Assembly (NCBI GenBank): GCA_038522635.1
Contig: JBCBJZ010000079.1
Location: 1-16,594, forward strand
Direction: 5' to 3'
DNA: 16,594 bases
Source of the DNA: JBCBJZ01 sp038522635
GTDB taxonomy: Bacteria; Pseudomonadota; Alphaproteobacteria; Rhizobiales; Hyphomicrobiaceae
The notes under the pieces are model-generated. The model ran no database searches, was not told the DNA's origin, and worked only from the letters and a program-made list of their open reading frames with translations. The first letter of the stretch is position 1, and every line of letters starts with the position of its first letter. Positions 6,351 through 13,406 of the stretch are shown piece by piece. Made by a program: the position numbers and the translations under genes.

Positions 6351-9119
6351 CTACTCGGCCGCTTCACGCGCTTCCAACGGCTCCACCCGGGCTGCGGAGA
6401 ACTTGAACTCCGGGATCTTGCCGACCGGATCAAGCTGCGGATTGGTCAACGTGTTGGCGGCCGCTTCCACATAGGCAAACGGCACAAACACCATGTCGCG
6501 CTGCAACGCCTCATCCGCGCGTGCCTGCAACTCGATCTGTCCCCGGCGCGTTGTCACCCGCACATGGTCGCCCGGCGCGATGCCCAACGCCCGCAGCGTG
6601 AGCGGGTGCAGCGACGCCGTTGGCGCAGGCTCCAGCGCATCAAGCGCGGACGCCCGCCGTGTCATCGCGCCCGTATGCCAATGCTCCAACTGCCGCCCGG
6701 TGGTGAGCAACATCGGAAACTCGGAATCGGGCTGTTCTGCCGGTTTGCGGATGCCGGCGGGGACCAAGGTCGCGCGGCCCGTTTCCGTGGGAAAGCGATC
6801 GCCGAACACGATCGAATGCCCCGGGTGGTCAGGTGCCGGGCAGGGGTAGGTGACGGCGCCCTCTGCGTCGAGGCGCTCCCACGTGATGTTGTCGAGCGAG
6901 TGCATGCCCCGCTTCATCTCCGCGAACACGTCGGCGGGGCTGTCGTAGGTCCAGTTGAGGCCGAGCCGGTTCGCCAACGCCTGCGTGATCGCCCAGTCTT
7001 CGCGCGCTTCGCCCGGCGGCTCGACAGCTTTGCGCCCCATCTGCACCTGCCGGTTGGTGTTGGTGACCGTGCCGTTTTTCTCAGGCCAGGCGCTGGCCGG
7101 CAGGATGACGTCGGCGAACATCGCCGTCTCGGTCATGAAGATGTCCTGGACCACGAGGTGATCGAGCGTGGCCAGCGCTTCGCGCGCGTGCGTCGAGTCC
7201 GGGTCCGACATCGCCGGGTTCTCGCCCATGACGTACAGCCCGCGAATGTCGCGACGCCCGATCGCATCGATGATTTCAACCACCGTCAGACCCGGCTCAG
7301 CATCGATGCTAACGCCCCAAAGTTCGGCCCAAAGGTCGCGCGCCGCATCATTGCCGACCTTCATGTAGTCGGGCAGCACCATCGGGATCAGGCCGGCGTC
7401 GGACGCGCCCTGCACATTGTTTTGGCCGCGCAGCGGATGCAGCCCGGTGCCTGCGCGTCCGACGTGACCGCACATCATGGCGAGCGAGATCAGGCAGCGC
7501 GCGTTGTCCGTACCGTGGGTGTGCTGCGAAACGCCCATACCCCAAAAGATGATGCCCGCGCGGGCCTTCGCGAACGTGCGGGCAACGTCGCGCAGCACTT
7601 CAGGCGCGATCCCGCAGAGCTCCGTCATCGCTTCCGGCGTAAAGGCCGCCAGATGTGATTTCAGCGCATCGAAACCTTCCGTTTGCGCCTGCAGGTATTG
7701 GCGGTCATAGAGGTCCTCTTCGACGATCACATGCATGATCGCGTTCAGCATCGCAACGTCGCTGCCGGGCCGGAACGCCAGCGTATGGGTCGCGTGGCGG
7801 GTCAGGTTGTTGCGCCGCGGGTCCATGACGATCAGGTCGGCGCCGGCTTTGGCCGCCTGCTTGAAATAGGTCGCAGCGACGGGATGGTTCTCCGTCGGAT
7901 TGGCGCCGATCACGATGATGGCGTCGGCGTTAAGCGCTTCGTTGAAGCTCGCGGTGACCGAACCTGAGCCAATGCCTTCCATCAGCGCTGCCACCGATGA
8001 GGCGTGGCAAAGCCGCGTGCAATGGTCGAGGTTGTTGTGGCCGAAGCCCGTGCGGATCAGCTTTTGGAAGAGGTAGGCCTCTTCGTTGGAGCATTTGGCG
8101 GAGCCAAAGCCGGCGACGGCACGCCCCCCGTCTTCGTCGCACAGGCGCGCGAGCCCTTGCGCAGCCGCATCGAGCGCCTCGTCCCAGGTGGCAGGGCGAA
8201 AGTGTGAACTTATGTCGGCAGGGTCGACGTTGAGGCCTTTGGGTGCGCCCTCCTTGCGGATCAGCGGTTGGGTGAGGCGCTGCGGGCTTGCCACGTAATC
8301 GAAGCCGAAGCGGCCTTTGACGCACAAGCGGTTCTCGTTGGACGGCCCCTCGCGGCCTTCCACAAAGGCGATTTTGCCGTCGCGAAGCTTGTAGGTGAGT
8401 TGGCAGCCAACCCCGCAGTAGGGGCACACGGAATGGACTTCTTCGTCGACCGCGCGGCTGCCCGTTTGCGTCTCCTCCTCGATCAACGATGCCGGCATCA
8501 GCGCGCCCGTCGGGCAAGCCTGTACGCACTCACCGCAAGCCACGCAGGTCGAGCCACCCATGGGGTCATCGAAGTCGAACACGACCTGCGAGCCGGGGCC
8601 GCGAAAGGCCATGCCGATCACATCGTTGACCTGCACTTCGCGGCAGGCGCGAACGCACAGCCCGCAGGTGATGCAGGCATCGAGGTTGACGCGCATGGCG
8701 GTGTGGGAGGCGTCGCTCGCAGGTTGTTCGGCGCGGGCTGGGAACCGGCTGACCTTCACGTCCTGCACCCTCGCCCAGTCCCAGAATTTGGAAACCTGGT
8801 CGTGCGCTTCTTCCGGTGCCGGTTGATCGGCGATGAAGAGCTCCATCACCATTTTTCGTGCTGCGACGGCGCGGGTGCTCGCCGTGTTCACGACCATGCC
8901 TTCGCTCGGTTCGCGAATGCAGGAGGCGGCCAGCGTGCGCTCACCTTCGATGTCCACCATGCAGGCACGGCAATTGCCGTCAGCGCGGTAGCCTGGCGCA
9001 TCGAGCCAGCACAGGTGAGGGATGGTCGTGCCAGCGCGCTTGGCGACCTGCCAGATGGTTTCGCCCGCTTCGGCCGTCACCTGCGTTCCATCAAGTGTAA
9101 AGGTGATGGGCTTGGTCAT
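6351..9119 (-). CDS. NAD-dependent formate dehydrogenase, catalytic alpha subunit
   Basis: This 922-residue subunit oxidises formate to CO2 at a bis-pterin molybdenum or tungsten site and passes electrons through iron-sulfur clusters to the diaphorase subunit. In order it has an N-terminal [2Fe-2S] domain (Cys37, 50, 53, 67); two ferredoxin-like [4Fe-4S] motifs (Cys149/152/155/159 and Cys192/195/198/202); the [4Fe-4S] motif of the molybdopterin domain (Cys232/235/239/266); the active-site pair Cys371-His372 in CTRLCHASS; Arg564 in HPLRGQNNVQG; and a C-terminal molybdopterin dinucleotide-binding domain. The metal ligand is cysteine, not selenocysteine. No cysteine lies between 67 and 149, so the NuoG-like His-Cys3 cluster of classical FdsA proteins is absent. 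AGGAT precedes the ATG. Mo versus W cannot be decided from sequence. Confidence 0.93.
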   Translation of the reverse strand: MTKPITFTLDGTQVTAEAGETIWQVAKRAGTTIPHLCWLDAPGYRADGNCRACMVDIEGERTLAASCIREPSEGMVVNTASTRAVAARKMVMELFIADQPAPEEAHDQVSKFWDWARVQDVKVSRFPARAEQPASDASHTAMRVNLDACITCGLCVRACREVQVNDVIGMAFRGPGSQVVFDFDDPMGGSTCVACGECVQACPTGALMPASLIEEETQTGSRAVDEEVHSVCPYCGVGCQLTYKLRDGKIAFVEGREGPSNENRLCVKGRFGFDYVASPQRLTQPLIRKEGAPKGLNVDPADISSHFRPATWDEALDAAAQGLARLCDEDGGRAVAGFGSAKCSNEEAYLFQKLIRTGFGHNNLDHCTRLCHASSVAALMEGIGSGSVTASFNEALNADAIIVIGANPTENHPVAATYFKQAAKAGADLIVMDPRRNNLTRHATHTLAFRPGSDVAMLNAIMHVIVEEDLYDRQYLQAQTEGFDALKSHLAAFTPEAMTELCGIAPEVLRDVARTFAKARAGIIFWGMGVSQHTHGTDNARCLISLAMMCGHVGRAGTGLHPLRGQNNVQGASDAGLIPMVLPDYMKVGNDAARDLWAELWGVSIDAEPGLTVVEIIDAIGRRDIRGLYVMGENPAMSDPDSTHAREALATLDHLVVQDIFMTETAMFADVILPASAWPEKNGTVTNTNRQVQMGRKAVEPPGEAREDWAITQALANRLGLNWTYDSPADVFAEMKRGMHSLDNITWERLDAEGAVTYPCPAPDHPGHSIVFGDRFPTETGRATLVPAGIRKPAEQPDSEFPMLLTTGRQLEHWHTGAMTRRASALDALEPAPTASLHPLTLRALGIAPGDHVRVTTRRGQIELQARADEALQRDMVFVPFAYVEAAANTLTNPQLDPVGKIPEFKFSAARVEPLEAREAAE

Positions 9120-9217
9120 GAGTTCAGATCCTGGATGCCGTCGGCCCGCCTTATTGCGCTGAACGCGTCGGAGATCGGGTCAAAGAAGGGTTGAAACGTG
9201 CCGGTGAGACGCCGGTT

Positions 9218-9237
9218 GCCGCGTTGCGTAGCGCGGC
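9218..9237 (-). other. Intercistronic hairpin after the diaphorase gene
   Basis: GCCGCG (9218-9223) and CGCGGC (9232-9237) form a 6-base GC stem with an 8-base loop directly next to the stop of the fused diaphorase gene, inside the 118-base gap to the catalytic subunit. With no T-run it probably does not terminate. It could adjust the relative amounts of the two subunits through mRNA stability; that is inference. Confidence 0.3.
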
Positions 9238-10971
9238 TCATGGACTGTTGCTGGGCGCGTGGTCTGGCGGCTGCGCGGTGGCCGCGCCGGCCTCTTGCGC
9301 TTTGAGGATGCGGATCACGGAGAGGATCGGGTTAGGGGCCGCCTGGCCAAGCCCGCAGATGGAGGCGTCCGCCATGGTCTGGCAGAGTTCTTCCAGAAGG
9401 GCTGTGTCCCAGGTTTCGGCCGCCATCAGCTTGAGCGCTTTTTCGCAGCCAAGCCGGCACGGCGTGCACTGCCCGCAGCTTTCGTCCTCGAAAAAGGCGA
9501 TCAGGTTGCGCGCGGCCGCCTTCAAGTCGTCCTGGTCGGACAACACCACCACCGCGTGTGAGCCGACGAAGCAGCCAAGCTCCGCCAATTCACCGCCGAA
9601 CTCGAGCGGCACTTGATCACGGCTCGCCGGCAGGATGCCACCGGAGGCGCCGCCCGGCAGGTAGGCGGCGAAACTGTGCCCGTCGGCCATGCCGCCGCAC
9701 GCCTCGATCAGGTCACGCACCGTGGACCCTGCGCCGGTCAGGATGACGCCAGGGTTTTTGACACGGCCTGATACCGAATAAGAGCGCAGGCCTTTGGCGC
9801 CGTTCTTGCCCTGATCGGCGAACCACGACGCACCCTTCTCGATGATGTCGCGGATCCAGAACAGCGTCTCGACGTTGTGATTGAGCGTCGGGCGATCGAA
9901 CAGGCCGACTTGCGCGATGTAGGGGGGGCGGTGGCGAGGCAGCCCACGCTTGCCTTCGATGCTCTCGATCATCGCGCTTTCTTCGCCGCAGATGTAAGCG
10001 CCAGCGCCGCGCCGCACTTCGACGTAGCCAGGCGCGATGAGGTCTGCGGCTTCGAGCGCGGCGATCTCGCGGTCAAGGATCTTGAGCACTGCGGGGTATT
10101 CATCGCGCATGTAGATGTAGACGCGCTCCGCTTCTACGGCCCAGGCCGCGATCAGCATGCCTTCTAAGAATTTATGCGGCTCGCGTTCCAGCCAGTAGCG
10201 GTCTTTGAAGGTGCCCGGTTCGCCTTCATCGCCGTTAACCGTCATCAAGCGTGGGGCGTCATAGCCGCGCACGAACTGCCATTTGCGTCCGGCGGGGAAG
10301 CCCGCCCCGCCGAGCCCGCGCAAGCCTGCATCGGACAGCGTGGCGATGATCGCGTCGACGTCATGGCCGCCGTCTCGGCAAGCTTTGAGAAGCTTGTAGC
10401 CACCGGCTTCCGCGTAGGCCTCGAACGCTTCGTAAGCGGGCATGACCGGCGCGTGGTCGCCGCTCGCGACGGCTTCGAGCACGCTGTGCGATGTTGCGTG
10501 GTCGACATGGCGGTGGCCCACTTCGCAGACCGGGGCAGACGCGCAGCGGCCCATGCAGGGCGCGCGTGCCACGCGCACGCTGGCGGGGTCAGCACCCTCT
10601 TCAAGGGCTGTACGAAGTTCGGCTGCACCGTGCAGCGCACAAGTCAGGCTGTCGCACACGCGGATGGTATGGGCCGGCGGTGCGGGCTCCCCATCGAGCA
10701 CCACATCGAAATGCGCATAGAACGTCGCCACCTCGAAGACTTCGGCCATCGGCAGGCGCATCGCTTCGGCCAACGCGTGCAGATCTGAAGCGGCGATGTG
10801 GCCATAGGTGTCCTGTATCAGGTGGAGGTGCTCGATCAGCAGATCACGGCGCAACGGGCGGTCGCTGAGAAGGTCGAGGATACGCTCACGGGCGGCGGGC
10901 TCAAGTTGGCGCCCTTTCGGAAAAGGGCGGGGCTGGCGTGAACGCCCCAGCTTGCGATCGACGAGGTTCAT
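9238..10971 (-). CDS. Formate dehydrogenase diaphorase subunit, NuoE-NuoF fusion
   Basis: This 577-residue protein joins two subunits that are separate (FdsG and FdsB) in many NAD-linked formate dehydrogenases. Residues about 25-165 are a NuoE-like thioredoxin-fold domain with a [2Fe-2S] site at Cys106, Cys111, Cys139 and Cys143. Residues about 180-560 are NuoF-like: RGLGGAGFPAGRKW and NGDEGEPGTFKDR bind FMN and NADH, GAGAYICGEESA follows, and Cys499/502/505 with Cys539 hold a [4Fe-4S] cluster. It reduces NAD+ with electrons from the catalytic subunit. The ATG at 10971 is preferred; the frame extends to a GTG at 11079, but that stretch is unlike the family and has no ribosome binding site. 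The chosen ATG has only a distant GGAAAGA. The fused layout matches the two-subunit FDH1 type described in Methylorubrum extorquens. Confidence 0.92.
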   Translation of the reverse strand: MNLVDRKLGRSRQPRPFPKGRQLEPAARERILDLLSDRPLRRDLLIEHLHLIQDTYGHIAASDLHALAEAMRLPMAEVFEVATFYAHFDVVLDGEPAPPAHTIRVCDSLTCALHGAAELRTALEEGADPASVRVARAPCMGRCASAPVCEVGHRHVDHATSHSVLEAVASGDHAPVMPAYEAFEAYAEAGGYKLLKACRDGGHDVDAIIATLSDAGLRGLGGAGFPAGRKWQFVRGYDAPRLMTVNGDEGEPGTFKDRYWLEREPHKFLEGMLIAAWAVEAERVYIYMRDEYPAVLKILDREIAALEAADLIAPGYVEVRRGAGAYICGEESAMIESIEGKRGLPRHRPPYIAQVGLFDRPTLNHNVETLFWIRDIIEKGASWFADQGKNGAKGLRSYSVSGRVKNPGVILTGAGSTVRDLIEACGGMADGHSFAAYLPGGASGGILPASRDQVPLEFGGELAELGCFVGSHAVVVLSDQDDLKAAARNLIAFFEDESCGQCTPCRLGCEKALKLMAAETWDTALLEELCQTMADASICGLGQAAPNPILSVIRILKAQEAGAATAQPPDHAPSNSP

Positions 10972-11240
10972 GATCGAGAGGGTTCTTTCCGCTTGTTCGT
11001 GACGTTGAGGCGCCCGTAGACGCCGGCCATACGGGAGGGTTGGCGCTCGCGCGCAGTCTTCCTTCGGGTGGTTCTCCACAGTTTGTAACGTGATCGCGGC
11101 ACCGCGTCATGGACAAGAACCGCTATCGATTGGCCCGGGCGCGACGTTGCCTCATCAACCGTGGCGCCGCGGTTGCCAGTTCGTTGCAACATCGCTGGCG
11201 ATGTCGCCCAAAGCACCAGCAGCTCCGCACGGCGCCCTAA

Positions 11241-11257
11241 TGGTATGCCACATGCCA
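11241..11257. promoter_or_regulatory. Candidate GntR/FCD operator near the fdh operon
   Basis: TGGTATGCCA (11241-11250) is a near-perfect dyad, followed at once by a second half-site ATGCCA (11252-11257). FCD-type GntR regulators such as FadR bind dyads of the TGGT-N3-ACCA kind, so the form fits. It lies 270 bases upstream of the diaphorase ATG and on that side of the divergent gap, so it may serve the formate dehydrogenase operon. Confidence 0.4.
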
Positions 11258-11439
11258 ACATGAGCGAACTCGCCGCACGATCTGACGGCCTATGCGCGCT
11301 TTGAGCACGGGTTCGCCCTTCGCGGGCGCAGCGTCGGCGAAATTTTTTCGTTGCGCAATCAAGGCGTAACAGCATCGCTGCGCCGCACATTCGACGAAAG
11401 TCGTATATCCGGCCTGAAAAGGCGCCATCGATACTCTCT

Positions 11440-11455
11440 AGGCATGCCAGATACC
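11440..11455. promoter_or_regulatory. Candidate GntR operator upstream of tctC
   Basis: AGGCATGCCA begins here, and the 15 bases GGCATGCCAGATACC (11441-11455) recur exactly upstream of the GntR gene at 14968-14982. The site is about 145-160 bases before the tctC start codon. Identity over 15 bases upstream of two functionally linked genes, together with the internal palindrome, supports a shared regulator-binding site. Confidence 0.55.
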
Positions 11456-11599
11456 TCGCAGCGGCGTTGTGGTCCCGCGCCACACTACCGGCGTCTGAGG
11501 CGGGTCATCAAAAACCCGTGATCGTGTGACTGGTGTTGCCCAAGTGCCGCAAAGAGCACGCCCCCCACTCGAACCATCACAAGGGAAGAGGAAACGACC

Positions 11600-12607
11600 A
11601 TGCACCGATCGACAGGACCCGCATGGGGTTCTACCGCGCTCGCCGCCCTGGGCGTCGCAGCTTTTGCAGCAACGCCAGCCTGGGCTGGTTCCCACAGCGC
11701 CGGCTGGAAACCCGCCAAGCCCGTTGAATTCGTGGTGATGGCCGGCAAGGGCGGCGGGGCCGACAAGGCCGTGCGTCTGATGCAGGGCATCATCGCGGCG
11801 GACAAGCTTGGGGCCACCGTCACGCCCGTGAATAAGGCCGGCGGCTCCGGCGCGGTCGCGCTCAACTATCTGAAGAACAAGAAGGGCGACAACCACACCA
11901 TTATGTTCACGCTCAACAGCTTCTATACGACGCCGCTGCGTCAGCCGAAGCTGAAGGTGGACATCGCCACGTTCACGCCGATCATGCGGATGGCCGAAGA
12001 CACGTTCTGCCTGTGGGTGTCGACCAGCCGCAAAGATGGCAACGACATCAAGACGGTCGATGACTTCGTGAAGGCCGTGAAAGCGTCGGGCGGCAAATGG
12101 CTGATGGCCGGCACCGGCAAAAACTCCGAAGACAACCTGCTGACCGACTTCCTCAACAAGGCGTATGGCCTGAAGATGAAGTACGTGCCCTACAAAGGCG
12201 GTGGTGCCGTGGCGAAAGCGCTCGCCGGCAACAACGCCGACAGCACCGTTAACAACCCCTCGGAGCAGGAAGGCTTCTACAAGGACGCCAAGACCCGTCC
12301 GCTCGCCTGCTTCACGCCCAAGCGTTTGGCGCTCTTCCCCGATGCGCCCACCTTCAAGGAACTGGGCCAGGACTTCGTGTACTTCATGCAGCGCACGGTC
12401 GTGGGTCCTCCGGGCATGAAGCCGGAAGCGGTCGCCTACTACAAGGATCTCTTCGGCAAGGTGTTCGGCTCCAAGAAGTGGCAGACCTACCGCACCAAGA
12501 AGGCGCTCCAGGGCGAAGCGCTCACGGGCGATGACCTGATGGCCTATTGGAAGCGCGAGCGTGACGTCCATCGCGCCATGCTGGTGAAAATGGGCGTGCT
12601 CAAATAG
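11600..12607 (+). CDS. tctC: Tripartite tricarboxylate transporter, substrate-binding protein
   Basis: This 335-residue protein is the periplasmic solute receptor of a TctCBA (tripartite tricarboxylate) carrier. It has a signal peptide with a hydrophobic core (about residues 12-25) and a likely cleavage after TPAWA (residues 25-29). The mature part begins with KPVEFVVMAGKGGGADKAVR, corresponding to the first ligand-binding loop of TctC/Bug proteins. NKAGGSGAVALNYL and VPYKGGGAVAKALAG are the second loop and the hinge segment of the family. GAAGAGGAAA before the ATG is a good ribosome binding site. The ligand is not evident from sequence; the neighbouring oxc and formate dehydrogenase genes suggest oxalate or a related small carboxylate. 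The first loop departs from the usual PFPPGG form, consistent with a divergent ligand group. Confidence 0.9.
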   Translation: MHRSTGPAWGSTALAALGVAAFAATPAWAGSHSAGWKPAKPVEFVVMAGKGGGADKAVRLMQGIIAADKLGATVTPVNKAGGSGAVALNYLKNKKGDNHTIMFTLNSFYTTPLRQPKLKVDIATFTPIMRMAEDTFCLWVSTSRKDGNDIKTVDDFVKAVKASGGKWLMAGTGKNSEDNLLTDFLNKAYGLKMKYVPYKGGGAVAKALAGNNADSTVNNPSEQEGFYKDAKTRPLACFTPKRLALFPDAPTFKELGQDFVYFMQRTVVGPPGMKPEAVAYYKDLFGKVFGSKKWQTYRTKKALQGEALTGDDLMAYWKRERDVHRAMLVKMGVLK

Positions 12608-12730
12608 CTCGACAGCCGTTCCGACATCGGGCGCATCAGGTGCATGACATGACGTGGCGTGTTGAAGCTCGGCCGCATGAGGCTCCGTTGGCTTGATGCT
12701 TGGCTTGAACAAGCTGGGCGTGACAAAGCC

Positions 12731-12778
12731 GGGCTGCATGGGCTGCTCTTGGGCTGCATGGGGGGAGTGGGGGGAGTG
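12731..12778 (+). repeat. Short direct repeats in the tctC-tctB spacer
   Basis: GGGCTGCATGGG occurs at 12731-12742 and 12751-12762, directly followed by two abutting copies of GGGGGGAGTG (12760-12769 and 12769-12778). The purine-rich second part also acts as the ribosome binding region of tctB. The 176-base spacer looks like the product of small local duplications. Confidence 0.5.
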
Positions 12779-12783
12779 CGACT

Positions 12784-13344
12784 GTGACCACGCGAACAGC
12801 TGAACTGCTGATGGCGCTGATCATGGCCGCCTTCTCCGCCTACCTGATGTGGAAGAGCACGGAGCTCAACTTCGGTTGGGTTGAAGATGAGGGGCCGGGC
12901 GGAGGCGCCTGGCCCTTTTGGCTCGCCAGCGTGATGTTCGCATCATGCTTGTGGACGCTGGCCAACTGGGTGCGCCGGGCGAGCACGGTTTCGCGCGACA
13001 CAACCGCGTTTTTCCCCGCAGGCGTGTTCAAGAGTGTCGCGGCTGTCGCGCTCGCTTTGATCGTGACGGTGGGGCTGTTCAACGGGGTCGCCGTGGACGT
13101 CCCGGGGATCGGCAGCTTCAAGACGCCAGCGCTCGGTGCCTATGTGGCGCTGACCGCTTTCATGGTGTTTTACGTAGGGTTTCTGGGGCGCCACGGCGTG
13201 GTCACAACGCTGCTGGCCGCAACGCTGACACCGGTTCTGACGTTCCTGTTTTTCGAGGTCGCGCTGAAGATCATCCTGCCCAAGGGGATCACCGAACCGG
13301 TCTTCCTGCCGTTGTTCCGTTTCTTCGGGATGGGCGGTCTATGA
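12784..13344 (+). CDS. tctB: Tripartite tricarboxylate transporter, small membrane subunit
   Basis: TctB (186 residues) is the small integral membrane subunit of the carrier. The N-terminal ELLMALIMAAFSAYLMWKS helix, the loop GPGGGAWPFWLA leading into the second helix (about residues 43-60), and two further hydrophobic blocks (about 80-101 and 116-160) fit the DUF1468/TctB family, which has four or five helices. The GTG start at 12784 is preceded by GGGGGGAGTG. It lies 176 bases after tctC and 54 bases before tctA, the standard order for this transporter type. Its stop overlaps the ATG of a 21-codon frame leading into tctA. Confidence 0.88.
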   Translation: MTTRTAELLMALIMAAFSAYLMWKSTELNFGWVEDEGPGGGAWPFWLASVMFASCLWTLANWVRRASTVSRDTTAFFPAGVFKSVAAVALALIVTVGLFNGVAVDVPGIGSFKTPALGAYVALTAFMVFYVGFLGRHGVVTTLLAATLTPVLTFLFFEVALKIILPKGITEPVFLPLFRFFGMGGL

Positions 13345-13406
13345 GCCTTGTGAACCGATCTCCAGCCACTGCCACCCAGACCTTTAGGAGCGCCCCCCGT
13401 GGCTGA
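13341..13406 (+). other. Candidate 21-codon coupling ORF between tctB and tctA
   Basis: An ATG overlaps the tctB stop (ATGA at 13341-13344). It opens a 21-codon frame reading MSLVNRSPATATQTFRSAPRG, whose TGA (13404-13406) lies just inside the start of tctA. The frame could hand ribosomes from tctB to tctA, or be a chance frame. The peptide has no recognisable feature. tctA has its own TAGGAG, so the coupling is not required. Confidence 0.2.

Larger units (their letters stand above)
10972..11599. promoter_or_regulatory. Divergent regulatory region between fdh and tctCBA operons
   Basis: This 628-base gap has no convincing gene. It must hold the promoters for the minus-strand formate dehydrogenase operon and the plus-strand transporter operon. 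It contains two GntR-type palindromes (11241-11250 and 11440-11449), an A/T-rich spot near 11340-11350, and a small hairpin CGGGT/ACCCG (11501-11505 with 11514-11518) in the tctC leader. An open minus-strand frame across 10968-11483 has no ribosome binding site, an arginine- and cysteine-rich atypical product, and overlaps the diaphorase start, so it is not called. I could not identify clear -35/-10 pairs in either direction. Confidence 0.6.

Noticed and set aside
6306..7658. 450-codon plus-strand open frame
   Set aside because: It lies wholly antisense to the ferredoxin/formate dehydrogenase genes, is Arg/His/Gln-rich, and has no family features; a GC-rich codon shadow.
8268..9194. 308-codon plus-strand open frame
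   Set aside because: It is antisense to the iron-sulfur N-terminus of the formate dehydrogenase alpha subunit, with no ribosome binding site or recognisable domain.
10968..11483. 171-codon minus-strand frame in the fdh-tct gap
   Set aside because: Its start has no ribosome binding site, its product is Arg/Cys-rich and unlike any family, and it covers both candidate operators and the diaphorase start; it is better read as regulatory DNA.
12703..12714. GCTTGAACAAGC dyad after tctC
   Set aside because: The two-base loop cannot close as an RNA hairpin and no T-run follows; not enough to call a terminator or an operator.
11438..12739. 433-codon minus-strand open frame
   Set aside because: It is antisense to tctC, which has a signal peptide, a ribosome binding site and family motifs.
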